DNA from: Caproiciproducens galactitolivorans
Lineage (GTDB): Bacteria; Bacillota; Clostridia; Oscillospirales; Acutalibacteraceae
Assembly: GCF_004768785.1 (NCBI RefSeq)
Contig: NZ_SRMQ01000002.1
Location: 1-64,000 of the forward strand
Direction: 5' to 3'
DNA length: 64,000 nucleotides
Position numbers and translations under genes: made by a program. How positions within the stretch are numbered: the first letter of the stretch is position 1; every line of letters begins with the position of its first letter. Under the pieces are notes generated by a model. That model worked only from the letters and a program-made list of their open reading frames with translations. It searched no databases and was not told the DNA's origin. Below are positions 16,112 to 24,306 of the stretch, piece by piece.

Positions 16112-16696
16112 ATGACAAAACTTACATTAGAACAACAGGAATTATTATTTTCGAACGACTGCAAGCTCATCAATCTTCGGTATGAATATCACGGTTACAC
16201 CGGCTCGGAGAAATGGGCGATTGTAACAGAACTGGCGGAAGAAGAATTGTGGGTTAAATACCCTGATGTTATCCGTCGGTACACTCCGTTCATTCTGCTT
16301 TCTATGGCTCAGGGCGAAGTGATTGACGAGTCATACAGAAACAACGATAAGTACGAAAAGCGAGCAAAAAGAACAATCGATGTGTACGGGTATGAAGATG
16401 ACATCTCTGAACAATTCCACCGGGAACTGATTACTCCGTTTGTTGACCCGTTTGAGCAAGCGGAAGAAGAACGGATTGAGGAAGAAAAGGAACAGCTTCG
16501 CCAGTTAGAAATTGCAAAAGTCAGAAAGGTCTTGGAAATGCTGAAACCTGTTCAGAGAGAACGACTGATAAAAGCGATTTTGTTAGGTATGAGTTCAAGA
16601 AAAATTGCAAAGGAAGAAGGAGTATATTACAGCGTTGTAGATAAGTCGATTGCTGCCGCAAGAAAAAATTTCAAGAAATTTTATGAAAACCTCTGA
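16112..16696 (+). CDS. Sigma-70-like factor of a mobile element (region 4 type)
   Basis: 194 residues. A C-terminal helix-turn-helix of sigma-70 region 4 type is visible (MLKPVQRERLIKAILLGMSSRKIAKEEGVYYSVVDKSIAAARKNFKKF, residues about 145-192). The middle is acidic and probably helical (EQAEEERIEEEKEQLRQLE). Region 2 is not clearly present, so this may act as a regulator rather than a full sigma factor. Proteins of this type are usual near the integrase of Tn916/Tn1549-like elements. It has a strong AAGGAG site. Confidence 0.75.
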   Translation: MTKLTLEQQELLFSNDCKLINLRYEYHGYTGSEKWAIVTELAEEELWVKYPDVIRRYTPFILLSMAQGEVIDESYRNNDKYEKRAKRTIDVYGYEDDISEQFHRELITPFVDPFEQAEEERIEEEKEQLRQLEIAKVRKVLEMLKPVQRERLIKAILLGMSSRKIAKEEGVYYSVVDKSIAAARKNFKKFYENL

Positions 16697-16805
16697 TTTT
16701 GGGTGTGCATTTTGACCCCCTTTGTCCAAATGAGTGAAGGGGTTATTTCAAATCCGGATACGAAATGCACTTTCAAGACTAAATGAACAGAGAGGTTATA
16801 CATAT

Positions 16806-17369
16806 ATGCAGAGAAATGAAATTCAGCGTGGAGATTTATTCTACTACGATTTTGGAAAAAGAGAGGGGTCTGTCCAGTCGGGAGAGAGACCTGTAATGGT
16901 AATTCAGGCGGACAACTTTAATGCAAATGCTCCGACAATTATTGTTGCGGCTGTTACGGCTGTGATGAAAAAGAAGTATCTTCCTTCACACATCATTTTG
17001 GGTGAGGACTTCGGTCTGAAGAAGCCGTCAATGGTTCTTCTTGAACAGATACAGACCGTCAATAAGGATGAACTGACAGACTACATTGGTTCGGTAAACG
17101 ATGAAAGGCTTTGGAAGCAAATTAACGCAGCTCTTAAAAAGACTTTCGGTTTATGGATTTACAACACAGACAGAAACGGAGATGTTCGTTGCTTATGCCC
17201 CAAGTGCCTGAGCGACTATATCCACGACCCAAACTATGTTGTCAGGCGTCTTGACCCGTTTGCGAAAAGCAAAGACCACTGCGATAAGTGCAATAACAGC
17301 GGTTGGGATTACATCGTTTATGACAAACGCACCTCGGTCAAAGGAAAGGGGGGCAGGAATGTCAAATAG
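16806..17369 (+). CDS. PemK/MazF-like toxin fold with C-terminal zinc-binding extension
   Basis: 187 residues from the ATG at 16806; a longer frame from 16734 lacks a ribosome site. Residues 1-110 fit the PemK/MazF endoribonuclease fold (EIQRGDLFYYDFG, GERPVMVIQAD, IIVAAVTAVMKKKYLPSHI, PSMVLLEQIQTVNK). The remaining about 75 residues carry paired cysteines: CLCPKCLSDY and HCDKCNNSG, a likely zinc ribbon absent from normal MazF. No antitoxin gene precedes it. It overlaps the first excisionase-like gene by 11 bases. Whether it is an active RNase or a repurposed regulator is open. Confidence 0.75.
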   Translation: MQRNEIQRGDLFYYDFGKREGSVQSGERPVMVIQADNFNANAPTIIVAAVTAVMKKKYLPSHIILGEDFGLKKPSMVLLEQIQTVNKDELTDYIGSVNDERLWKQINAALKKTFGLWIYNTDRNGDVRCLCPKCLSDYIHDPNYVVRRLDPFAKSKDHCDKCNNSGWDYIVYDKRTSVKGKGGRNVK

Positions 17370-17580
17370 CAGTGAAAAAAAGAAGCGTTACAACATTCCT
17401 CTTTGGTGTAAACCAAACCTGTCTATTGAGGAGGCGGCAGCTTATTCCGGTATTGGAATGGGAAAGCTTTATGAAATGACGGAAAGTCAGGATTGTCCTT
17501 TTGTTCTTTGGATTGGTAGCAGAAGAATGATTAAAAGGAAAGTCTTTGACGAATTTATCGAAAGGCAATACTCGATTTAA
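17359..17580 (+). CDS. Excisionase-like protein, copy 1 (Tn916 Xis family)
   Basis: 73 residues. Winged-helix excisionase pattern: SIEEAAAYSGIGMGKLYEMT, then CPFVLWIGSRRMIKRKVFDEFI. Tn916 Xis-type proteins bind the element ends and direct the integrase to excise. It overlaps the toxin-like gene upstream and is followed by a hairpin. It is one of four tandem related genes before the integrase. Confidence 0.85.
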   Translation: MSNSSEKKKRYNIPLWCKPNLSIEEAAAYSGIGMGKLYEMTESQDCPFVLWIGSRRMIKRKVFDEFIERQYSI

Positions 17581-17590
17581 GCAAAAAGTC

Positions 17591-17635
17591 AAGTCTGCGA
17601 TGAGCCGATTCGCATAATTGGCGTACCGCAGACTT
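17591..17635 (+). terminator. Hairpin between excisionase-like copies 1 and 2
   Basis: AAGTCTGCG (17591-17599) pairs with CGCAGACTT (17627-17635), followed by TTTGAG. There is no long T-run, so this may be an attenuator or RNA-processing site rather than a full terminator. Confidence 0.45.
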
Positions 17636-17677
17636 TTGAGTATGCTGTAATCACCAAAGGCAAGGAGGTTACAGCAT

Positions 17678-17899
17678 ATGTCTGACAAACAACTTAAATC
17701 CAATATGCCGAGTGTCCCTATTTGGAAGAAAATGAACCTTACGGTTGAAGAAGCTTCGGAATATTCGGGCATTGGCACATCAAAGATAAAAGAGCTATCG
17801 AATAGCGAAGATTGTCCTTTCGTTCTTTGGAACGGAGCAAAGCGATTGATTAAAAGAAAACAATTTGAGGAATACCTGTCATCGCAGTATTCCCTCTGA
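17678..17899 (+). CDS. Excisionase-like protein, copy 2
   Basis: 73 residues, the same architecture as copy 1: TVEEASEYSGIGTSKIKEL, then CPFVLWNGAKRLIKRKQFEEYL. An AAGGAGG site precedes it. Sequence divergence from copy 1 is large at many positions while the core pattern is kept, which suggests an old duplication under selection rather than a fresh repeat. Confidence 0.85.
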   Translation: MSDKQLKSNMPSVPIWKKMNLTVEEASEYSGIGTSKIKELSNSEDCPFVLWNGAKRLIKRKQFEEYLSSQYSL

Positions 17900-17912
17900 T
17901 GGAGGTGGTGTT

Positions 17913-18149
17913 ATGGGAAATAATCAGACTGAATTGAATAATTCAGGTAATCGGTCGGAAACCGTGCCGGTTTGGGTAAAGCCTTATCTTACGATTGATG
18001 AAGCGACCGCTTACACAGGTATAGGCAGAGACAAACTTTATGAGATGACAAGCCAAGAAAAATGTCCGTTTGTTCTGTGGGTAGGAAACAGACGAATGAT
18101 TAAGAGACGAGTTTTTGATGAGTACATTGAGAAAATGTACTCAATATAG
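17913..18149 (+). CDS. Excisionase-like protein, copy 3
   Basis: 78 residues from the ATG after GGAGGTGG; a longer frame would overlap copy 2. Core: TIDEATAYTGIGRDKLYEMT and CPFVLWVGNRRMIKRRVFDEYI. It begins 13 bases after copy 2. The longer, polar N-terminus (GNNQTELNNSGNRSETV) is unlike the others. Confidence 0.85.
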   Translation: MGNNQTELNNSGNRSETVPVWVKPYLTIDEATAYTGIGRDKLYEMTSQEKCPFVLWVGNRRMIKRRVFDEYIEKMYSI

Positions 18150-18161
18150 GAAGGAGGGCTT

Positions 18162-18401
18162 ATGGACAACGATGTTTTAGCTTACAGAGTCTTACTCGAA
18201 AAGCGAAAAGAAAATGCTCCCTTTTGGGAGAAGAAGGTTCTAACGGTTGAGGAAGCAGCTGAGTACACCGGTATCGGCAGGACAAAAATCAGGCAAATCA
18301 TAATGAAGGGTGATTGTCCCTTTGCTGTCACTAACGGTGTTCAGGTCTGTGTAATCCGAGACAAATTTATTGATTATCTTGATAAGCAATTTCGCATTTA
18401 A
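18162..18401 (+). CDS. Excisionase-like protein, copy 4
   Basis: 79 residues, 12 bases after copy 3 behind GGAAGGAGG. Core: TVEEAAEYTGIGRTKIRQI, then CPFAVTNGVQVCVIRDKFIDYL. The normally basic wing (RRMIKR) is replaced by QVCVIRD, so this copy may have different or no DNA-binding ability. It lies directly upstream of the integrase, the usual place of the true Xis. Confidence 0.8.
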   Translation: MDNDVLAYRVLLEKRKENAPFWEKKVLTVEEAAEYTGIGRTKIRQIIMKGDCPFAVTNGVQVCVIRDKFIDYLDKQFRI

Positions 18402-18414
18402 GGGAGGAAAAATT

Positions 18415-19668
18415 ATGCCAAGAACAAAAAGAAAAGACAAATCAAGAGTAGTGCTTCGTACAGGCGAATCACAGAGAGCCGATGGTACATACCATTTCAG
18501 TTGGACGGATGCAAACCACAAAAGGCGTTATGTGTATGCCAAGACACTTGATGAACTGCGATACAAAGAGGAACAAATCGCAAAAGACAAGAGCGATGGC
18601 ATTAAGGCAGAAGCTCGTTACACAACGGTCAATGACATATATGAGCTTTGGAAGGATTTGAAGCGTGGACTGAAAAACAACACCTTTGAAAACTACAAGT
18701 ATATGTATGAGACCTTTGTCCGTCATCAGATAGGCTCAAAGACTGTATCTTCTCTGAGAAAAACAGATATAAAGAGGTTCTATAATTACCTTGCAGACGA
18801 ACGCCATCTGAAGCCGGCAACCATTGATAATATTCATACGGTTCTCCATCAGATTTTGGATATGGCGGTCGATGATGACTACATCAGGAATAACCCGTCA
18901 AACAATGTGCTTAAAGAGTTGAAACAGTCCCATTGTTTTCAGACCGAGAAGCGTAGAGCCTTAACAAAGCCGGAGCAAGAGTTGTTTCTTGACTATCTGA
19001 AAAACTCTCCGACATCAAAGTATTGGTATCCGGTGTTTGCGGTTATGATTGGTACGGGGCTTCGTGTTGGAGAGGTTACAGGGTTAAGATGGTGCGATAT
19101 TGATTTGGAAGAAGGTATCATTGATGTGAACCACACGCTGGTTTACTATGACCACCGTACTGAGGGCAGTAAGCGTGGCTGTTACTTCAATGTTAATACG
19201 ACCAAAACCCCGGCAGGAAGAAGAAAAGTGCCTATGCTCGGTTTCGTCAAAGAAGCATTCTTAATGGAAAAGGAAAGGCAGGAACTGCTCGACCTTCACT
19301 GCGAAGCGACTGTCGATGGATACACCGATTTTATCTTCATCAACCGTTTTGGTCAGCCGCAACATCAGGCAACCCTGAACAAAGCAATCCGCCGCATTAT
19401 CCGTGACTGCAACGACGAGCAGTTATTGAAAGATGAAAACGCAGAAGTATTGCTCCCGCATTTTAGCTGTCATTCTTTAAGGCACACTTTCACAACAAGA
19501 ATGTGCGAAGCAGGGGTAAATGTTAAGGTCATTCAGGACACGCTCGGTCATAAAGATATTTCAACTACGCTTAACATCTATACCGATGTAACGAAGGAAC
19601 TGAGGAAGTCCGAATTTGAAGGTCTTGACTCCTACTTCAAAAATGAGTATAATAAGGTGTCAGTTTAA
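18415..19668 (+). CDS. int: Tn916-type tyrosine integrase
   Basis: 417 residues from the ATG after GGGAGGAAAAA. An N-terminal arm-binding domain (about 1-65), a SAM-like core-binding domain (about 70-165) and the catalytic domain are present. The active-site set is visible: Arg in GTGLRVGEVTGLRW (about 215), HSLRHTF (about 353-359), the H of LGHKD and the nucleophilic Tyr of TLNIYTDV (about 387). It integrates and excises the element through att cores. Position after four Xis-like genes and before a candidate att repeat marks the right end of the element. Confidence 0.93.
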   Translation: MPRTKRKDKSRVVLRTGESQRADGTYHFSWTDANHKRRYVYAKTLDELRYKEEQIAKDKSDGIKAEARYTTVNDIYELWKDLKRGLKNNTFENYKYMYETFVRHQIGSKTVSSLRKTDIKRFYNYLADERHLKPATIDNIHTVLHQILDMAVDDDYIRNNPSNNVLKELKQSHCFQTEKRRALTKPEQELFLDYLKNSPTSKYWYPVFAVMIGTGLRVGEVTGLRWCDIDLEEGIIDVNHTLVYYDHRTEGSKRGCYFNVNTTKTPAGRRKVPMLGFVKEAFLMEKERQELLDLHCEATVDGYTDFIFINRFGQPQHQATLNKAIRRIIRDCNDEQLLKDENAEVLLPHFSCHSLRHTFTTRMCEAGVNVKVIQDTLGHKDISTTLNIYTDVTKELRKSEFEGLDSYFKNEYNKVSV

Positions 19669-19710
19669 CAGATTATAATGATACGGACTTCATAGTTGGC
19701 GGATTAGAGC

Positions 19711-19728
19711 ATTTACATCATTTACATC
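19711..19728. repeat. Tandem 9-bp repeat after the integrase
   Basis: ATTTACATC occurs twice back to back, 43 bases after the integrase stop. Short repeats near the end of Tn916-like elements are arm-type binding sites for Int; that role is inferred. Confidence 0.45.
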
Positions 19729-19857
19729 AATTTTTACACAAAGCCCCCACGAAACTAATCGAAAATAAAGTAAAGTAGGATTTTGAAAAAATCTGATTTG
19801 CGACTTATTTTGAACTATGTTGGGTTATAGCAAGAATTGAAACGATGTCCTAAATCG

Positions 19858-19873
19858 TCCCGACAATGAAGCC
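19858..19873. repeat. Candidate att core, left copy
   Basis: TCCCGACAATGAAGCC, 190 bases after the integrase stop, recurs exactly at 21407-21422. Position after int and exact repetition near the compositional border make it a candidate att core. Confidence 0.6.
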
Positions 19874-20324
19874 CTTGAATAATGTTAACGGCAAAAATGA
19901 TGTGAAAAATAAGGCTGAGGAAGCACCAAAAGCTGAGCATGAAAAGATTGATTTCTCTAAGGTAAAGATTGAGCCATTGTTTGAGGATACCGTCGATTTC
20001 GATACCTTCTCGAAGTCCGATTTCCGTGCAGTAAAGGTTTTGGCTTGTGAAGCAGTACCAAAGTCAAAGAAGCTTCTCAAATTCACATTAGATGACGGTG
20101 AACGCAAAGACCGTGTGATTTTAAGCGGTATTCACGAGTATTATGAGCCTGAAGAACTGGTAGGCAAGACTTGTATCGCTATCGTAAACCTGCCGCCGAA
20201 AAAGATGATGGGCATTGACTCTTGCGGTATGCTTATTAGTGCCGTTCACGAAGAAGAAGGCGAAGAAAAGCTCCACTTGTTGATGGTTGATGACCATATT
20301 CCGGCAGGCGCAAAATTGTACTAG
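19866..20324 (+). CDS. tRNA-binding domain protein (MetRS C-terminal / CsaA-like)
   Basis: 152 residues. From about residue 38 it is an OB-fold tRNA-binding domain like the C-terminal dimerisation module of methionyl-tRNA synthetase (FSKSDFRAVKVLACEAVPKSKKLLKFTLDDG, ILSGIHEYYEPEELVGKTCIAIVNLPPKKMMGI, SCGMLISA). The catalytic part is absent. The first 35 residues are lysine/alanine-rich linker as in clostridial MetRS. Its ATG lies inside the left candidate att core, and the frame stays open only four codons upstream. It may be the 3' part of metG cut off by integration, or a stand-alone cargo gene. No ribosome site is convincing, which favours truncation. Confidence 0.75.
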   Translation: MKPLNNVNGKNDVKNKAEEAPKAEHEKIDFSKVKIEPLFEDTVDFDTFSKSDFRAVKVLACEAVPKSKKLLKFTLDDGERKDRVILSGIHEYYEPEELVGKTCIAIVNLPPKKMMGIDSCGMLISAVHEEEGEEKLHLLMVDDHIPAGAKLY

Positions 20325-20406
20325 ACTAGTATGAAATTTGCAAATAGAGAATTTGCGACTTGCGACCGGTTTATGACCATTTATTAATGGCAGAAAGCTG
20401 ATGATG

Positions 20407-20437
20407 AAACCGGTAGGCCGAAACGCTTACCGGTTTT
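20407..20437 (+). terminator. Terminator-like hairpin after the tRNA-binding gene
   Basis: AAACCGGTA pairs with TACCGGTTT across a 12-base loop, ending in four Ts and TATA. It separates the tRNA-binding protein from the methyltransferase remnant. Confidence 0.55.
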
Positions 20438-20459
20438 ATATTCAAGGCAAGGAGTTCTT

Positions 20460-20951
20460 ATGGTTAACAAAACCCCAAAAAATAATGAAGCGCTATGTGA
20501 GAATAGTATCGTTGAAAATGTATGGGATAATTCTGTCCCTGTAGAAAAAAGCTCATATCTTCATGAGGATGTTGAGTATATAAACCTCGATAGATTCAAA
20601 CATGATAAGAGAAAACTTACGATGTTGGACCTGTTTTGCGGAGCGGGTGGTTTTGCAGTAGGTTGCTCTTGGGCTGGTTTCCAGTCTGTGTTTGGAGTAG
20701 ACCATCTAAAACCTGCAATGAATACGTGGATGTTAAATCATCCCAATTCAATAGGGTGTCTGGGGAACATAAAAAAAGTAGACCCTCTATATGTAAAAAG
20801 ATTGCTTGAAGAAAGAGGCGTAGAAAAAATTCACCTTATAACTGGTGGAGTACCTTGTCAGGGATTTTCTCTTGCTAATAGAAAGCATAACGATTTTGAT
20901 GAACGTAATTTCTTATTTTTAGAATACATGCGTTTTGTTCCAAGTTGTTGA
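20460..20951 (+). pseudogene. DNA cytosine-5 methyltransferase, N-terminal remnant
   Basis: 163 residues instead of the usual 350-450. Motif I (LDLFCGAGGFAVGCSWAGF), the motif II region (GVDHLKPAMNTW) and the catalytic motif IV GGVPCQGFSLANR are intact. The frame then ends abruptly after FLFLEYMRFV. Motifs VI, VIII, IX, X and the recognition domain are missing. From 20942 a different frame continues for 56 codons. It therefore looks like an internal deletion of a C5 methyltransferase gene, non-functional as it stands. Confidence 0.85.
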
Positions 20952-21112
20952 AGGGAAACGTAGTTAAAACATTCTTTTATGGCATAGGTATTCCGACAGC
21001 TGCACATGGGCAGAAGTCTGTAGATTCTCAAAAATTGGTGGATTTTATTTTTGGAGTGGAAGAAGATAAATCTGTTATACCACTCTATAATCCAAATCAT
21101 ATTGAACTATAA
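20942..21112 (+). pseudogene. C-terminal remnant joined to the broken methyltransferase
   Basis: A frame of 56 codons (KLLKGNVVKTFFYGIGIPTAAHGQKSV ... SVIPLYNPNHIEL) follows directly on the methyltransferase break without its own start. It does not look like methyltransferase motifs IX-X. It is probably the tail of the next gene of a former restriction-modification locus, brought in by a deletion. Family not recognised. Confidence 0.45.
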
Positions 21113-21368
21113 TTTTAAGACCACATCAGAGAAATCTCCAAAGGCCTTTTTCTTATATCTGCGCCATTTCCATCTTTTATATTTTTCCAAACTTAGTATT
21201 TTGCCTATGAATCAGCTACGTGAAATGTTGCTCTGCGCTCTAGTTACATATCCTGGAGCCTGCAATATATCGTTTTCAATCTTCTTTAAACGGATGCCAA
21301 AATTCCATGGGAAATATGAAAAATACGATTTTTTCGAGAAATAAAAAAGCTGCAAAAGCAACAAATGA

Positions 21369-21437
21369 AAAACTACGGTAAAACTTGTAAAGTGGAAAGA
21401 AAAATTTCCCGACAATGAAGCCAAAGAACTGATTTAG
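21369..21437 (+). pseudogene. 3' end of an interrupted reading frame at the element border
   Basis: A short frame reads KTTVKLVKWKEKFPDNEAKELI and stops at 21435-21437, overlapping the stop of the convergent Crp gene. A stop codon precedes it, so only this fragment exists. The right candidate att core falls inside the codons FPDNEA. It may be the tail of the host gene used as insertion site; the gene was not identified. Confidence 0.4.
21407..21422. repeat. Candidate att core, right copy
   Basis: Second exact copy of TCCCGACAATGAAGCC. Immediately to its right base composition rises in GC and normal chromosomal genes start, so this is the likeliest border of foreign DNA. Confidence 0.6.
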
Positions 21438-22051
21438 CCGCCAATAAAAGCGAGAAGCCCCACTTCGTCCCGGATTTCCACCGCGCCGTAGCGGGCGCGG
21501 ATCCATCCCCTTTTGGAAAATCCCGCCAGCGTGCGGTTTACGGTGACGCGCGAAATACCCGCAAGGCCCGCAAGGTCGTCCTGCGTGGCGCGTACAGTAC
21601 CGTTGCGCGCCAGGCTGAGCAGAAGCCGCGCGAGGCGCTGGTCAGCCTGCAGAAATGTCATGGAATTCACCTGTGCGGAAAGCATGCGGATCGTCTGCGA
21701 CAGATAGGTAAGCAGGTTCATGGCGAGCTGCGGTTCGCGGCGGATACATTCCATCAGGCTCTTCCGGGTGACGGTGATGATTTCGGATTTTACGAGCGCT
21801 TTTGCGGAGGAAACGCGGGGCATGCCGTCAAAAAAGGCCGCTTCGCCGAAAATATTCCCCGGTTCCAGTACGGTAAGGGTCTTTTCTGCGCCGTCCTCCG
21901 AGCTGAGAAAAATTTTCACTTTCCCGCTTTTCAAATAATAAAATTCATCGGCAAGCGCTTCCTGCCAGTAAATCATTCGATCCTTTTCAACAACATGGGA
22001 TGTGTGGGTTCTTTCCAGCACATCCCATTTCTTTTTATTCGACGGTTCCAT
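21434..22051 (-). CDS. Crp/Fnr-family transcription regulator
   Basis: 205 residues. An N-terminal cyclic-nucleotide-binding-type beta barrel (about 20-120, with LEPGNIFGEAAFFDGMPR) is followed by the dimer helix and a winged helix (TQDDLAGLAGISRVTVNRTLAGFSKRGWI). The cysteines of an Fnr iron-sulfur cluster are absent, and the phosphate-binding cassette is not a standard cAMP site, so the effector is unknown. It is divergent from leuCD with a 14-of-16 palindrome in between, and may control that pair. Confidence 0.88.
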   Translation of the reverse strand: MEPSNKKKWDVLERTHTSHVVEKDRMIYWQEALADEFYYLKSGKVKIFLSSEDGAEKTLTVLEPGNIFGEAAFFDGMPRVSSAKALVKSEIITVTRKSLMECIRREPQLAMNLLTYLSQTIRMLSAQVNSMTFLQADQRLARLLLSLARNGTVRATQDDLAGLAGISRVTVNRTLAGFSKRGWIRARYGAVEIRDEVGLLAFIGG

Positions 22052-22172
22052 GTCAATCCTCCGTGAAATGCGATTGGGGGCGGATCTGCCTGTGGACTTT
22101 TTTCCTCAAGGAATGGGAACCATGTTCCTTTTCATAGCCCCGGTTGTGATGGATTCTGTTGTTTTTTGTAAT

Positions 22173-22188
22173 TGTAACATATGATACA
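22173..22188. promoter_or_regulatory. Candidate Crp/Fnr-type operator
   Basis: TGTAACATATGATACA is a 16-base palindrome with 14 matching positions, having the TGT-N10-ACA form of Crp/Fnr sites. It lies between the divergent crp-like gene and leuC. Confidence 0.5.
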
Positions 22189-22247
22189 TTCTTTGCGCAA
22201 GATTTATGCAATAATAAGACAAATCGAAATTAAGGGAGGTACCCACT

Positions 22248-23525
22248 ATGGGAATGACGATGACGCAGAAAATCCTCGCCGCGCACGCCGGGCTGGAAAG
22301 CGTAAGCGCGGGGCAGCTGATCGAGGCGGAACTTGATTTGGTTCTGGGAAATGACATTACCTCGCCGGTGGCGATCAATGAATTTGAAAAATGCGGGGCT
22401 TCCTCCGTTTTTCATAAGGATAAAATTGCGCTGGTTCTGGATCATTTTACACCGAACAAAGATATTAAGGCCGCGGAACAGTGCCGCCAGGTACGGAACT
22501 TCGCAAATCAGTATCAGATTACGAATTTCTTTGATGTGGGGCAGATGGGCATTGAGCATGCGCTTCTGCCGGAAAAAGGGCTGGTTGTTCCGGGGGACTG
22601 CGTAATCGGCGCGGATTCGCACACCTGCACCTACGGCGCACTCGGCGCGTTTTCTACAGGCGTGGGTTCCACCGACATGGCCGCCGGGATGATTACCGGC
22701 AAAGCGTGGTTTAAGGTGCCTTCCGCGATTCGGATTGTGCTGAAAAACAAACCCACGAAATGGGTGAGCGGCAAAGACGTGATTCTGCACCTCATCGGGA
22801 GAATCGGCGTGGACGGCGCGCTGTACCGTTCGCTGGAATTCACCGGCAGCGGCGTGAAATACCTTTCCATGGACGACCGCCTTTGCATTGCAAACATGGC
22901 GATTGAGGCCGGCGCGAAAAACGGGATCTTCCCCGTGGACGAGGTTACGCTGGATTACGGGAAGGGCCGCTTCCAGCATGAGCCGGTTGTTTACGCGGCA
23001 GATGAGGACGCGGTTTACGACGAAACCGTGGAGATTGACCTTGGAAAAATCCGTCCGACCGTTGCGTTCCCGCATCTTCCCGAAAATACAAAAACCATTG
23101 ATGAAGTCGGAAAAATCAAAATCGACCAGAGCGTGATCGGTTCCTGCACGAACGGACGGATGGAGGATCTGCGAGCGGCGGCGGCGATTCTCAAGGACAG
23201 GAAGGTTGCGAAGGATGTGCGCTGCATCATTCTGCCGGGCACACAGGCGATTTATCTGCAGGCGCTGCGCGAAGGGCTGGCGGAAATCTTCGTCGAAGCC
23301 GGGGCGGTGTTCAGCACGCCGACCTGCGGACCTTGTCTTGGCGGGCATATGGGCATCCTCGGCAAGGGGGAGCGCGCAATTTCCACAACAAACCGCAATT
23401 TTGTCGGACGCATGGGGCATATTGAATCGGAAGTCTATCTGGCAAGCCCGGCTGTGGCGGCGGCAAGCGCCGTAACCGGCTATATTACCGATCCGGAACA
23501 ACTGACAGAGGGGGTGCAGAAATGA
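22248..23525 (+). CDS. leuC: 3-Isopropylmalate dehydratase large subunit (LeuC/homoaconitase family)
   Basis: 425 residues, the length of the bacterial/archaeal short LeuC class. The three cysteine ligands of the 4Fe-4S cluster are visible in GSCTNGR and CGPCLGGH, with [15 protein letters not shown] for substrate binding. It isomerises 2- to 3-isopropylmalate in leucine synthesis; closely related homoaconitases and citramalate-pathway enzymes cannot be excluded. AGGGAGG precedes the ATG. It overlaps leuD by four bases. leuA and leuB are not adjacent. Confidence 0.93.
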   Translation: MGMTMTQKILAAHAGLESVSAGQLIEAELDLVLGNDITSPVAINEFEKCGASSVFHKDKIALVLDHFTPNKDIKAAEQCRQVRNFANQYQITNFFDVGQMGIEHALLPEKGLVVPGDCVIGADSHTCTYGALGAFSTGVGSTDMAAGMITGKAWFKVPSAIRIVLKNKPTKWVSGKDVILHLIGRIGVDGALYRSLEFTGSGVKYLSMDDRLCIANMAIEAGAKNGIFPVDEVTLDYGKGRFQHEPVVYAADEDAVYDETVEIDLGKIRPTVAFPHLPENTKTIDEVGKIKIDQSVIGSCTNGRMEDLRAAAAILKDRKVAKDVRCIILPGTQAIYLQALREGLAEIFVEAGAVFSTPTCGPCLGGHMGILGKGERAISTTNRNFVGRMGHIESEVYLASPAVAAASAVTGYITDPEQLTEGVQK

Positions 23526-24004
23526 AAGCGCATGGATTTGTACACAAATACGGGGACAACGTCGATACGGATGTGATTATCCCCGCAAGATATTTGAATA
23601 CGGCTTCCCACGCGGAGCTGGCCGCACACTGCATGGAGGACATCGACGCAGATTTTGTCAAGAAGGTGAAGAAGGGCGATATCATCGTGGCCGCGAAGAA
23701 TTTCGGTTGCGGCTCCTCGCGCGAGCACGCCCCGATTGCGATTCAGGCGAGCGGTATTTCCTGCGTGATTGCCGAAACATTCGCCCGCATTTTTTACCGT
23801 AACGCAATCAATATCGGCCTGCCGATTCTGGAATGCCCCGAGGCAGCGCGGGATATTCAGAACGGCGACGAGGTGGAAATTGATTTTGACAACGGCGTGA
23901 TTCAAAACCGGACGAACGGAAAAAGCTATAAGGCACAGCCTTTCCCGCCGTTTATTCAGAATATTATCGAAAAGGGAGGGCTTTTGAACAGTATTTCGAA
24001 ATAA
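23522..24004 (+). CDS. leuD: 3-Isopropylmalate dehydratase small subunit
   Basis: 160 residues, the swivel domain that pairs with Leu[14 protein letters not shown] near the start and [15 protein letters not shown] (about 58-72) are the LeuD signatures; the latter carries substrate-binding residues. Its ATG overlaps the leuC stop, so the two subunits are translated together. A terminator follows. Confidence 0.95.
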   Translation: MKAHGFVHKYGDNVDTDVIIPARYLNTASHAELAAHCMEDIDADFVKKVKKGDIIVAAKNFGCGSSREHAPIAIQASGISCVIAETFARIFYRNAINIGLPILECPEAARDIQNGDEVEIDFDNGVIQNRTNGKSYKAQPFPPFIQNIIEKGGLLNSISK

Positions 24005-24032
24005 GCCAATGCCGTTTTGCACAGCGGTTAAA

Positions 24033-24092
24033 GGGCGCTTCGGCGCCCTGAAAAATCCGGACGCGGGGTCATGCACCAGCGCCCGGATTTTT
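24033..24092 (+). terminator. Terminators after leuCD
   Basis: Two hairpins in series: GGGCGC-TTCG-GCGCCC (24033-24048), then AAATCCGGACGC with GCGCCCGGATTT (24053-24090) running into Ts. Confidence 0.75.
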
Positions 24093-24306
24093 GTTAGCAT
24101 GGACGTTTCGGAAGGCAGAAGAAAAACGGTAGTGCATTTTTGGAACAGTCCTGCAAACCCTAGGAAGTATTGGGCTGTATTTTCCGGCATTCACACAATC
24201 TTCAAAAACTTTTATAAAAAATTCATGACTTTTTCGGCGAATTCCCGTATAATCAGAATAGGAGAATTGTCAGAAATTTACCACGGGGGTATGAAGGAGG
24301 ATAAAA

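Noticed and set aside
22230-23501. Long open frame antisense to leuC (423 codons)
   Set aside because: High GC lowers stop frequency on the complementary strand; leuC is unmistakable and the antisense protein has no recognisable domain.
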